Notes under the pieces: generated by a model
Database searches by the model: none
Told to the model about the DNA's origin: nothing
The model's input: the letters and a program-made list of their open reading frames with translations, nothing else
Position numbers and translations under genes: made by a program
Shown: piece after piece, positions 7,197-12,942 of the stretch
Numbering within the stretch: position 1 is the first letter of the stretch
Layout: each line of letters begins with the position of its first letter
From: DATCLS01 sp035296625
Lineage (GTDB): Bacteria > Actinomycetota > Acidimicrobiia > Acidimicrobiales > VFJN01
DNA length: 14,164 bases
NCBI GenBank assembly: GCA_035296625.1
Contig: DATHAO010000043.1
Location: 1 to 14,164, forward strand
Direction: 5' to 3'

Positions 7197-8438
7197 TCAG
7201 GCGAGCTCGCGGTTCGGCGTGTAGACCGCGAGCCGGTCGCCGTTCTTGCCGATGTCGAATGCGCCAGGGCCGTCGAAGGTCTCGCCGTCCCGAGCCAGGC
7301 GCAGCGGGCCGTCGGTGGACTCGACATGCATGTTCGTCGTGCACCACGTGCGGAACACCGGACTGCGGCTTATCCGCCCGGTGAGGACGGCGGCCACCAG
7401 CCGCAGGCGCGCCAGCGGGGCCGCGGCGTCGGCCACGCGCACGTCGAGCTGGCCGTCGTCGAGCCGCTCCCGCCATGTGGGCGCCATGCCGTCGGGCTCG
7501 TAGCGGCAGTTGCCCACGAACACGATCCACAGGCGGTGGGGCTCGCGATCGACGACGACGTCCACCGGCGTGCCGTGTCGCAGCACGCGCACGAGCGCCA
7601 CCAGCAGGGCAGGCCACTTGCCGATCTGCCGCTCGAGGTCCTCGCGGGCGTCGACGATGTCGACGTAGCTGCCGAAGCTGGCCGTGTTCAGGAACGGCCG
7701 GCCGGCGATCCGGGCCACGTCGATCTCGATGGCGTGGCCGGCGCGGACGGCGTCGACCGCGTCGTCGACCGTCTCGACGCCGAGGTCGCGGGCCAGGTGG
7801 TTGAGCGTGCCGGCCGGCACGACGACGAGGGGCAAGTGGTTTTCGATGGCGATGCCGGCCGCCGTGTTGATCGAGCCGTCGCCCCCGGCGATGCCGAGGG
7901 CCCGCACACCGGAGGCGGCCAGCTTCCGGAGCTGATCGGGGATCTCGGACGGATCGTCGGGCACGACGATCTCGGCCCGGGGCAAGCCGCTGGCCAGCTC
8001 GGCGGCGGGGTCCAAAGTGCCGGCGCGCCCAGACCCCGCGCCCGGGTTGACGACGATGCCGATGCCGGCCCCGTCCGGCGCAGGATCGAGGCCCCGCCAC
8101 GTGCGGTGGGGAGCGACGGCTGCGGGCTCCTTCGGGGCGACCGACCAGACGAAGCGGGTGCCGACGCCGATGGCGGCGCCGGCCGCCACGCGGGCGGCGA
8201 CGAGGCAGGCGTCGCGCCGGCCGATCGGGTACCGGAGCGACCGGTGCCCAGCCGACCGCCAGCAGTGCACCACCAGCGCCGCGGCGCCGGTGCCGAGCGT
8301 GGCCCCCACGAGGGGCTTCTCCTGAGCAGCGCCGACGGCCGCGGCGACGGCCGCGGCCTCGCGCCCGAGCGGCGACGCGGCACCGGCCGACAGTCCCGCC
8401 CTCAACCCTGCCCGACGAGTGAAGCGACCGACCCGCAT
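7197..8438 (-). CDS. Diacylglycerol kinase catalytic domain (LCB5/YegS-type lipid kinase) protein with hydrophobic N-terminus
   Basis: 413 residues. The C-terminal two-thirds is a DAGK catalytic domain: VVNPGAGSG (129-137), IAGGDGSINTAA (183-194) with the nucleotide-binding GGDG, PAGTLNHLARDLG (208-220), then LDDGQLDVRV (326-335) and an RDGE motif near 383-386. Such enzymes phosphorylate diacylglycerol or other membrane lipids with ATP; the lipid is not predictable. The first roughly 100 residues are Ala/Gly-rich and hydrophobic, with about two possible membrane segments (around 27-60 and 78-98). This may anchor the enzyme or be a reduced relic of the PAP2 domain found fused to DAGK in many actinobacteria. 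The ATG at 8438 sits exactly 6 nt after TAGCGT with no ribosome site, so a leaderless mRNA is likely. It converges with aceE. Confidence 0.85.
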   Translation of the reverse strand: MRVGRFTRRAGLRAGLSAGAASPLGREAAAVAAAVGAAQEKPLVGATLGTGAAALVVHCWRSAGHRSLRYPIGRRDACLVAARVAAGAAIGVGTRFVWSVAPKEPAAVAPHRTWRGLDPAPDGAGIGIVVNPGAGSGRAGTLDPAAELASGLPRAEIVVPDDPSEIPDQLRKLAASGVRALGIAGGDGSINTAAGIAIENHLPLVVVPAGTLNHLARDLGVETVDDAVDAVRAGHAIEIDVARIAGRPFLNTASFGSYVDIVDAREDLERQIGKWPALLVALVRVLRHGTPVDVVVDREPHRLWIVFVGNCRYEPDGMAPTWRERLDDGQLDVRVADAAAPLARLRLVAAVLTGRISRSPVFRTWCTTNMHVESTDGPLRLARDGETFDGPGAFDIGKNGDRLAVYTPNRELA

Positions 8439-8444
8439 GCGGCG

Positions 8445-8450
8445 ACGCTA
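8445..8450 (-). promoter_or_regulatory. -10 hexamer (TAGCGT) of the lipid-kinase gene
   Basis: TAGCGT on the minus strand, then 6 nt, then ATG at 8438. The spacing predicts transcription starting at the A of the ATG. No -35 element resembling TTGACA is seen upstream. Confidence 0.5.
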
Positions 8451-8548
8451 GTGCCCCGCGCCCGCGGCGCCCGCCGCCACGCGGGCGCGTGGCCACGGCC
8501 AGGGCGGATGTGATCCCTCGATCCGGCCCCGAGGGCCCCACGCGCTGG

Positions 8549-8682
8549 CACCCGCATCCGGCACGCGGCACCGCGCCCACGCTCCGCACCCGGCACCCGC
8601 ACCCCGCACCGGCACCCGGGCAGCACCCGGACCCGACCCGGCACCCCGGCCCGGCACCCGGCACCCGGCACCCGGCACCCGG
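8549..8682. repeat. GGCACCC heptamer tandem repeat in the divergent spacer
   Basis: Four perfect tandem copies of GGCACCC run from 8653 to 8680. Upstream, from about 8549, are many degenerate copies (GCACCCG, GGCACCG, GCACCCC variants). The array ends at 8682, directly against the TACCGT hexamer (8683-8688) of the next gene. It fills about half of the 256-bp spacer between the divergent lipid-kinase and HhH-GPD genes and covers the -35 region of the latter. I see no other element in that spacer. Confidence 0.8.
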
Positions 8683-8688
8683 TACCGT
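8683..8688 (+). promoter_or_regulatory. -10 hexamer (TACCGT) of the HhH-GPD gene
   Basis: TACCGT, then 6 nt, then GTG at 8695, with no ribosome site, fits a leaderless start. The hexamer touches the heptamer array, so the number of repeat units would shift anything upstream relative to the promoter. Confidence 0.5.
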
Positions 8689-8694
8689 GCGTGC

Positions 8695-9285
8695 GTGCCC
8701 GCCGCCTCCCTCCCCGTCACCGGTGACGCCGAGGCAAACCAGCTGCTCGTCGACGAGCCGCTGGCGCTGCTCATCGGCATGCTCCTGGACCAGCAGGTGC
8801 CCATGGAGTGGGCGTTCGCCGGTCCGCTCCGCCTGAGCAAGCGCCTTGATGGCCGGCTCGACGCCGCCCACATCGCCGCGCTCGACCCTGCCGAGCTCGA
8901 GGCGGCGTTCAAGGGGCCGCCCGCCGTCCACCGGTTCCCGGGATCGATGGCCAAGCGGGTCCAGGCGCTCTGCCAGGTCCTCGTCGACGACTACGGCGGC
9001 GACGCCGCTGCCGTGTGGACGGGTGTGGCCACCGGCGACGAGCTGCTCGCGCGGATCGAGGCGCTGCCCGGGTTCGGCGTCGAGAAGTCGAAGATCTTCA
9101 CCGCGCTGCTGGCCAAGCGCTTCGGCGTGACGCCCGAGGGCTGGGAGAAGGCCACCGCCCCGTTCTCCGACGACCAGCCCCGCTCGGTGGCCGACATCGG
9201 CACGGCCGAGCAGCTCGACCAGGTGCGCGCCTGGAAGAAGATGATGCGCAAGCAGGGCCGATCGAAGTCGGACAGCCCGGCCTAG
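8695..9285 (+). CDS. HhH-GPD superfamily base-excision-repair-type protein
   Basis: 196 residues. It resembles an actinobacterial family of uncharacterised HhH-GPD proteins, related to DNA glycosylases such as endonuclease III and AlkA. Visible: a helical N-terminal half with LLIGMLLDQQVPMEWAFAGP (25-44), then the helix-hairpin-helix ARIEALPGFGVEKSKIFTAL (119-138), where LPGFG is the DNA-backbone-binding hairpin. A candidate acidic stretch follows (FSDDQPRSVADIG, 157-169), though I cannot say which Asp, if any, is catalytic. The C-terminus is basic (KKMMRKQGRSKS). No Cys cluster for an iron-sulfur site is seen, unlike endonuclease III. Substrate and activity are unknown. The GTG start is set by the -10 hexamer 6 nt upstream and by the family's typical short N-terminus. 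The gene is monocistronic and a tandem duplication begins 5 nt after the stop. Confidence 0.85.
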   Translation: MPAASLPVTGDAEANQLLVDEPLALLIGMLLDQQVPMEWAFAGPLRLSKRLDGRLDAAHIAALDPAELEAAFKGPPAVHRFPGSMAKRVQALCQVLVDDYGGDAAAVWTGVATGDELLARIEALPGFGVEKSKIFTALLAKRFGVTPEGWEKATAPFSDDQPRSVADIGTAEQLDQVRAWKKMMRKQGRSKSDSPA

Positions 9286-9290
9286 AGCCC

Positions 9291-9350
9291 GTCCCGACCC
9301 GCACCGGCGTCAGCCGGGCCGTCCCGACCCGCACCGGCGTCAGCAGGGCC
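9291..9350. repeat. 30-bp tandem duplication
   Basis: Copies at 9291-9320 and 9321-9350 differ at one base (C at 9315, A at 9345). The duplication begins 5 nt after the HhH-GPD stop codon and leads into the decayed DUF559-like gene. The unit length is a multiple of three, and in one plus-strand frame it reads as a repeated PTRTGVSRA peptide, probably by chance. Confidence 0.9.
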
Positions 9351-9358
9351 GCGGGCCC

Positions 9359-9965
9359 CGGCAGCCGGGCATCCGGGTGCACGAGAGCGCGGCGTTCCAC
9401 CTCACCGGTGGCCTACGCCGTGCGGGCGTTCCCGTGACGGGTCCGGCCCGCACCTCGATCGACGTCGCCGCTGTGGCGGACGACGACGAGGTGCTCCGCG
9501 CGCTCGACGAGCTGCGTCGGCCCCGGCTGGCCACCTGGGGCCCGCTGCGGGAGGCGCTCGTCCTGCACGCCCGGCGGGGCGGGCCCGGCATCGCCCGCGT
9601 CCGCCTCGCGCTGGAGCGACGCCACGGCCGACGGGTCCCCGGAAGGCGAGATCGCCCGCATCCTCGTGCGGCTGCCAGTCGACGCAGGCCTGCCCCCCCG
9701 TGTTCGAGTATCCCGTCGCCGTGCCCGGCGGCGCGATCCGGCTCGACGCCGGCTACCCGGACCGGCTCGTCGCCGTCGAGCCCGACGGCAAGGGAGCGCA
9801 TCTCACCGATGCGGCCTTCGAGGCCGACCGGGTACGGGACAACGCGCTGCGCCTCGCCGGGTGGACCGTCCTCCGGTACACGTGGCGCCGCCTGACCGAG
9901 GCGCCCGACGCCGTCGTGGCCCAGGTGCGCCAGGCGCTGGCGCGCGCCGGCCGAACCGGCGTCAT
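9359..9965 (+). pseudogene. Decayed DUF559 / AbiEi-like protein gene (frameshifted, N-terminus missing)
   Basis: Three reading frames together give one recognisable protein. Frame A (9359 to about 9620) reads RQPGIRVHESAAFHLTGG and then VPVTGPARTSIDVAAVA, matching the middle of proteins with an AbiEi-like region and a C-terminal DUF559 (Vsr/endonuclease-like) domain. Frame B (about 9621-9690) reads DGSPEGEIARILVRLPVDAG. Frame C (9700-9960) reads VFEYPVAVPGGAIRLDAGYP and then RVRDNALRLAGWTVLRYTWR, the typical DUF559 end. Both changes behave as single-base insertions, one near 9620 and one in the run of seven C at about 9693-9699. The usual N-terminal wing of about 100 residues is absent, and frame C has no stop at the expected end but runs on opposite the hydrolase gene. 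Several independent lesions favour a true pseudogene, although the C-run change alone could be a sequencing error. Confidence 0.75.
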
Positions 9966-9993
9966 CGGTTCGGGACGTTCGAGCGGCGACCGG

Positions 9994-10752
9994 CTAGCGG
10001 ACGAGGGCGTGGCGCTGGCGGTCGAGCCACCCGAGGAGGACCGCGACCGCCCGGGGGTCGTGGCGCAACGCGTGGCCGGCCCCGTGGATGAATCGCAGCT
10101 CCGCGTCGCCGTGGGCGTCGGCGAGCACCCGGGCGTCGAACGACGGCACGAAGTCGTCCTCGCTGCCGTGGATCACGAGCAGCGGCCGCGGCGCCAGCCG
10201 CTGCACGCAGGCCACGCCCCGAATGCTGCGCAGCTCGCGCGCCCAGGCGTCGAGCGAGGGCGGGAACGCGGGGTCGGTGATGCATCCCACCTCGCGGCAG
10301 TGCTCGAGCAGGCGTCGCGGGTGGCTCGCCCAGTCGTCGAAGTCGCCAGGCGTGCCGACCGCGGCGACTCCCCGGACCCGCTGGTCGCGGGCGGCGGCGC
10401 AAATGCCGATCGCCCCGCCGGTGCCGAAACCCACGAGCCACACGCCCGACGGATCGGCCTGCTCGGTGACGTAGTCGACGGCGGCGAGCACGTCCTCGAG
10501 CCAGGCGGCGACGGAGAATTGGCCGCCCGACTCGCCGCAGCCGCGGAACGCGAAGGCCAGGGCCGACCAGCCCATCTCCGTGGCGATGCGCTCCGCCAGC
10601 TCCGGGGTCGTGTCGGCCGCCCGGGCGGCCGACGAGGACGACGGGTAGCCGTGACAGATGACGACCGCGGGCGGCCGCGCGGCGGTGCTGCGGGCGGGCC
10701 GTGCGAGGTGGGCGACGAGGCGTACGTCGCCCGACACGAAGCGCTCGTCCAC
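9994..10752 (-). CDS. Alpha/beta-hydrolase-fold protein with altered nucleophile elbow
   Basis: 252 residues with the layout of a small dienelactone-hydrolase/peptidase-S9-like alpha/beta hydrolase: oxyanion segment VVICHGYPSS (30-39), FRGCGESGG (69-77), nucleophile elbow LVGFGTGGAIG (106-116), acid HGSEDDFVP (195-203, Asp199 or Asp200) and GAGHAL (224-229, His227). In the elbow the expected G-x-S-x-G reads G-F-G-T-G, so the nucleophile position (110) is Gly, encoded by GGC, one base away from AGC for Ser. It may be inactive, use another residue, or be a lineage-specific variant. Substrate unknown; no signal peptide. The GTG at 10752 begins about 46 nt after the stop of the upstream Cys-rich gene, with GAGG 8 nt before it. 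The two genes are probably cotranscribed. Confidence 0.82.
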   Translation of the reverse strand: MDERFVSGDVRLVAHLARPARSTAARPPAVVICHGYPSSSSAARAADTTPELAERIATEMGWSALAFAFRGCGESGGQFSVAAWLEDVLAAVDYVTEQADPSGVWLVGFGTGGAIGICAAARDQRVRGVAAVGTPGDFDDWASHPRRLLEHCREVGCITDPAFPPSLDAWARELRSIRGVACVQRLAPRPLLVIHGSEDDFVPSFDARVLADAHGDAELRFIHGAGHALRHDPRAVAVLLGWLDRQRHALVR

Positions 10753-10769
10753 GGCTCAGGCCTCGCCGG

Positions 10770-10781
10770 GCCCCGCGGGGC
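10770..10781. repeat. Short perfect palindrome GCCCCGCGGGGC
   Basis: A 12-bp perfect palindrome in the 46-bp gap between the Cys-rich gene and the hydrolase gene. It could be a weak attenuating hairpin or simply GC-rich spacer; there is no U-tract. Confidence 0.3.
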
Positions 10782-10798
10782 GGGGGGCGTGCGGCGTC

Positions 10799-11029
10799 TC
10801 AGCCTCCGGCGGCGACGGGATCGTCGGCGGGGTCACCGCAGCAACCACACCGCTTGTAGCCCCGGTTGCGGGCCTCGGGCAGCGTGTCGGGCCCGAAGCA
10901 GATGTACGTCTCGGCCGACATCAGCTCGTCGATGATCGACTCGTCGGTGCAGGCGTCGAGGTCATGGACCACCTGCGTGCGCTTGTCGCCGAGGTAGCGC
11001 TTCTGCTCGAACCGAACCGGCCGCTCCAT
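10799..11029 (-). CDS. Small Cys-rich conserved-type protein of unknown function
   Basis: 76 residues with five cysteines: Cys27 (HDLDACTDE), Cys44 (TYICFGPDT) and a CGCC cluster at 61-64, suggesting a metal-binding knuckle. The core VVHDLDAC, FGPDTLPEARNRGY and KRCGCC loosely recalls the small zinc-binding pattern of Ada-type domains, where an early H/C site is followed by an EALAAGYRPCKRC-like end. That comparison is by eye and tentative. I recognise it only as resembling small actinobacterial hypothetical proteins, with no assigned role. The ATG at 11029 is exactly 6 nt after TAGCGT, so the message is probably leaderless and may continue into the hydrolase gene, 46 nt downstream. Confidence 0.72.
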   Translation of the reverse strand: MERPVRFEQKRYLGDKRTQVVHDLDACTDESIIDELMSAETYICFGPDTLPEARNRGYKRCGCCGDPADDPVAAGG

Positions 11030-11035
11030 GCGTGG

Positions 11036-11041
11036 ACGCTA
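11036..11041 (-). promoter_or_regulatory. -10 hexamer (TAGCGT) of the Cys-rich protein gene
   Basis: TAGCGT on the minus strand with a 6-nt gap to ATG 11029, identical in hexamer and spacing to the lipid-kinase promoter. It predicts a leaderless transcript. Confidence 0.5.
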
Positions 11042-11101
11042 CACCGCACCCCGGAGGCGACTGGAAATCGCCGGGGCCGCCCGACGAGGGCCGCCGGACG
11101 C

Positions 11102-11536
11102 TCAGCCGGCCTCGGGCCCCACGGCGCCGATCTCGGCGAGGTGGGCGTGGAGGGCCTCGATGACCAGGAAGACGTCCGCGTCCGTGACCTCGAGCCCCGC
11201 CTCCTCGGCCTCCCCGAGGACGTACGCCACGGCGTCGTCGTCGGCCAACACCACGTCCCGCTCGCCGTCGACCACCACGTCCTCGCCCGGCAGGGCGAAC
11301 AGGCCCTTGGCCCGCAGGTGGTCGAGCTCCGCGCCGATCAGCTCCCGCACGTCGTCGTAGCTCAGGCGGGCCTGGGCCTCCTCGGGTAGGGCGTCGGCCA
11401 CGGTGACCACCGCCTCGTCGAAGTCGAAGATCGTGGGTGGGGGCGCGTGGCCCAGCCGGAAGGCCTCGCTCCCGACGGTGGCCGCGGCGATGGCGAACAC
11501 CAGCAGGGCGGCGATCACGACGAAGACCCAGACCAC
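11102..11536 (-). CDS. Single-pass membrane-anchored protein of unknown function
   Basis: 144 residues from GTG 11536. Residues 2-22 (VWVFVVIAALLVFAIAAATVG) form one clear membrane helix with few charges before it. The rest is acidic and soluble: a FDFDEAVVTVADALPEEAQA segment at 37-56, then LSYDDVRELIGAELDHLRAKG (58-78), a loop with GEDVVVDGERDVVLADDDAV, and an Asp/Glu-rich C-terminal helix pair. Topology cannot be fixed from sequence. The frame is open upstream to 11683, but that part is Arg/Gly-rich and non-protein-like, and a TAGCGT hexamer ends 8 nt before the chosen GTG. I do not recognise a named family, although similar small membrane proteins are common in actinobacteria. The gap to the next gene (11030-11101) has only a weak GGCGA/TCGCC hairpin. 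Confidence 0.7.
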   Translation of the reverse strand: MVWVFVVIAALLVFAIAAATVGSEAFRLGHAPPPTIFDFDEAVVTVADALPEEAQARLSYDDVRELIGAELDHLRAKGLFALPGEDVVVDGERDVVLADDDAVAYVLGEAEEAGLEVTDADVFLVIEALHAHLAEIGAVGPEAG

Positions 11537-11544
11537 GGCGCGGA

Positions 11545-11550
11545 ACGCTA
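11545..11550 (-). promoter_or_regulatory. -10 hexamer (TAGCGT) of the membrane protein gene
   Basis: TAGCGT on the minus strand ends 8 nt before GTG 11536, the same geometry as hyuA (TAGCGT, 8 nt, GTG). It supports the short start over the longer open frame. Confidence 0.42.
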
Positions 11551-11651
11551 ACGCGCCGCCCCCGGGGCCTTGCACGGCGGACGGTCCCGAACCGCCGCCG
11601 CGCCCGATCGCCCGCCTCATCCCGTCCGCCGCCCGGGATGCAGCACGACGA

Positions 11652-11674
11652 GGGGGCCCCTGTGGGCACCCCCC
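11652..11674. terminator. Possible terminator hairpin after the acyl-CoA dehydrogenase gene
   Basis: GGGGG (11652-11656) can pair with the C-run at 11669-11674, with an inner CCC/GGG stem around TGT and a small internal loop. It lies about 50 nt past the acyl-CoA dehydrogenase stop, before the next gene's promoter. No U-tract is present. Confidence 0.3.
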
Positions 11675-11722
11675 GCCCCTCACCGTCCCGAGACCGGCGC
11701 CCGCGCAGGGGCCGGCGAGGGC

Positions 11723-12838
11723 TCAGATGCCCAGGCGCTGGGCGAGGAGCTCGCGGTGGTAGGTGGGGTCGCCGAACAGCAGCTCGGACGACTTGGCCCG
11801 CTTGAAGTAGAGGTGGGCGGGGTGCTCCCACGTGAAGCCGATGCCGCCATGGATCTGGATGTTCTCCGCGGCGGCATGGAAGTAGGCCTCGGAGCAGTAG
11901 GCCTTGGCCAGGCACGCCACCTCGGGCAGCTCGTCGTTCAGCTCGGCGGCGCACCATGCGGCGTAGTAGGCGGCCGACTTTGCCGACTCGACCTCGAGCA
12001 GCATGTCGGCGCACTTGTGCTTGATGGCCTGGAACGAGCCGATGGGGCGGCCGAACTGCACGCGGTCCTTGGCGTACTCGACGGCCTGCTCGAGCACCTT
12101 CTGGGCGCCGCCGACCTGCTCGGCCGCCAGGCTCACGGCGGCGAGGTCGAGGACCCGGCTCAGCGTGGCCCACCCGGCGCCGTCGGTGCCGACCAGCGTG
12201 CCCGGCACGTCGGCCAGCTCGACCTTGGCCTGCTTGCGGGTCTGGTCCATCGTCGAGAGCGGTGTGCGGCTCAGGCCCGGGGCGTCCCCGGCGACCGAGA
12301 ACAGCGAGACGCCGGCCCCGGTGCGGGCGGCGACGATCAGCCGGTCGGCGATGTGGCCGTCGATCACGAACATCTTCGTGCCGGTGATCTTCCAGGCGTC
12401 GCCGTCCTGGGTGGCGGTGGCCTCGATGCCCTCCTCGTCCCATCGGCCGTTCGGCTCGGTGAAGGCCAGCGCGGCGATCGTCTCGCCCGAGGCGATGCCT
12501 GGCAGCAGGTCCTTCTTGGCGGCCTCGTCGCCCGAGTGGAGGATGGCGTTGGCCGCCAGCACCACCGAGGAGAAGTAGGGAGCGCACAGCAGGGCCCGGC
12601 CCATCTCCTCGAGCACCACGGTCAGCTCGACGTAGGTGAAGCCCTGGCCGCCGTGCTCCTCGGGGATGGTCAGCGACTGCAGGCCCAACTCGTTGGCCAT
12701 CTGCGACCACACCTTCGGGTCGTAGCCCTCGGTGGTGTCCATCAGGCGCCGGACCACGGTCTCGGGCGACTTGGACTCGAGGAACTGCCGCGTGATGCGC
12801 CGCAGCTCTTCCTGCTCGTCGGAGAAGGCGAAGTTCAC
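11723..12838 (-). CDS. Acyl-CoA dehydrogenase family protein (FadE-like, atypical active site)
   Basis: 371 residues, normal for the family. Flavoenzymes of this type form the C2-C3 double bond of acyl-CoA thioesters in beta-oxidation or sterol side-chain breakdown. Visible: N-terminal helical domain (FAFSDEQEELRRITRQFLES), LAFTEPNGRWDE (125-135) for FAD and substrate binding, beta domain with TGTKMFVIDGHIAD, then VQFGRPIGSFQAIKHKCADM (260-279) and IQIHGGIGFTWEHP (327-340). Where MCAD-type enzymes carry YEGT with the catalytic Glu, this reads LLFGDP (353-358). The alternative helix-G Glu of isovaleryl-CoA dehydrogenase aligns by eye to Ala233. It may therefore be the non-catalytic partner of a heteromeric FadE pair; no partner gene is in the window. 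The GTG at 12838 has a good ribosome site, GGAGG, 5 nt upstream. Confidence 0.93.
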   Translation of the reverse strand: MNFAFSDEQEELRRITRQFLESKSPETVVRRLMDTTEGYDPKVWSQMANELGLQSLTIPEEHGGQGFTYVELTVVLEEMGRALLCAPYFSSVVLAANAILHSGDEAAKKDLLPGIASGETIAALAFTEPNGRWDEEGIEATATQDGDAWKITGTKMFVIDGHIADRLIVAARTGAGVSLFSVAGDAPGLSRTPLSTMDQTRKQAKVELADVPGTLVGTDGAGWATLSRVLDLAAVSLAAEQVGGAQKVLEQAVEYAKDRVQFGRPIGSFQAIKHKCADMLLEVESAKSAAYYAAWCAAELNDELPEVACLAKAYCSEAYFHAAAENIQIHGGIGFTWEHPAHLYFKRAKSSELLFGDPTYHRELLAQRLGI

Positions 12839-12868
12839 TGGGACCTCCGGTCGATCGTGTCGAGGTGC

Positions 12869-12874
12869 ACCGTA
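12869..12874 (-). promoter_or_regulatory. -10 hexamer (TACGGT) of the acyl-CoA dehydrogenase gene
   Basis: TACGGT on the minus strand predicts a start near 12862 and a leader of about 24 nt that contains GGAGG. This is the clearest leadered gene in the window, in contrast to its neighbours. Confidence 0.4.
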
Positions 12875-12904
12875 GGCCCGTCGCCCGCCCCGCGCCACCC
12901 GGCC

Positions 12905-12924
12905 CGCGTACACGCGTGTACGCG
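12905..12924. promoter_or_regulatory. Perfect 20-bp palindrome, likely toxin-antitoxin operator
   Basis: CGCGTACACGCGTGTACGCG is fully self-complementary. It ends 5 nt before the antitoxin gene's -10 hexamer and covers its -35 region, the position for autorepression. Phd/YefM antitoxins bind palindromes; the E. coli yefM-yoeB operator is built around TGTACA, and this site carries GTACA/TGTAC half-sites. Confidence 0.7.
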
Positions 12925-12929
12925 ACTGC

Positions 12930-12935
12930 TACGGT
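12930..12935 (+). promoter_or_regulatory. -10 hexamer (TACGGT) of the toxin-antitoxin operon
   Basis: TACGGT ends 7 nt before ATG 12943, so the message has at most about 1 nt of leader. It lies just downstream of the 20-bp palindrome. Confidence 0.5.
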
Positions 12936-12942
12936 CGACCGC

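Noticed and set aside
8549..8682. Heptamer repeats considered as a CRISPR array
   Set aside because: Units are 7 bp, directly abutting and without spacers; this is a simple tandem repeat.
9961..10935. Continuation of the DUF559-like frame past its domain end
   Set aside because: It runs antisense to the alpha/beta hydrolase, whose motifs are clear; the extension reflects a lost stop in a pseudogene.
11537..11683. Upstream extension of the membrane protein to 11683
   Set aside because: The added residues are Gly/Arg/Pro-rich and non-protein-like, and a TAGCGT promoter hexamer lies inside the extension.
12865..12942. Upstream start for the antitoxin at 12865
   Set aside because: The extension would be translated through the palindrome and the -10 hexamer; the conserved domain starts right after ATG 12943.
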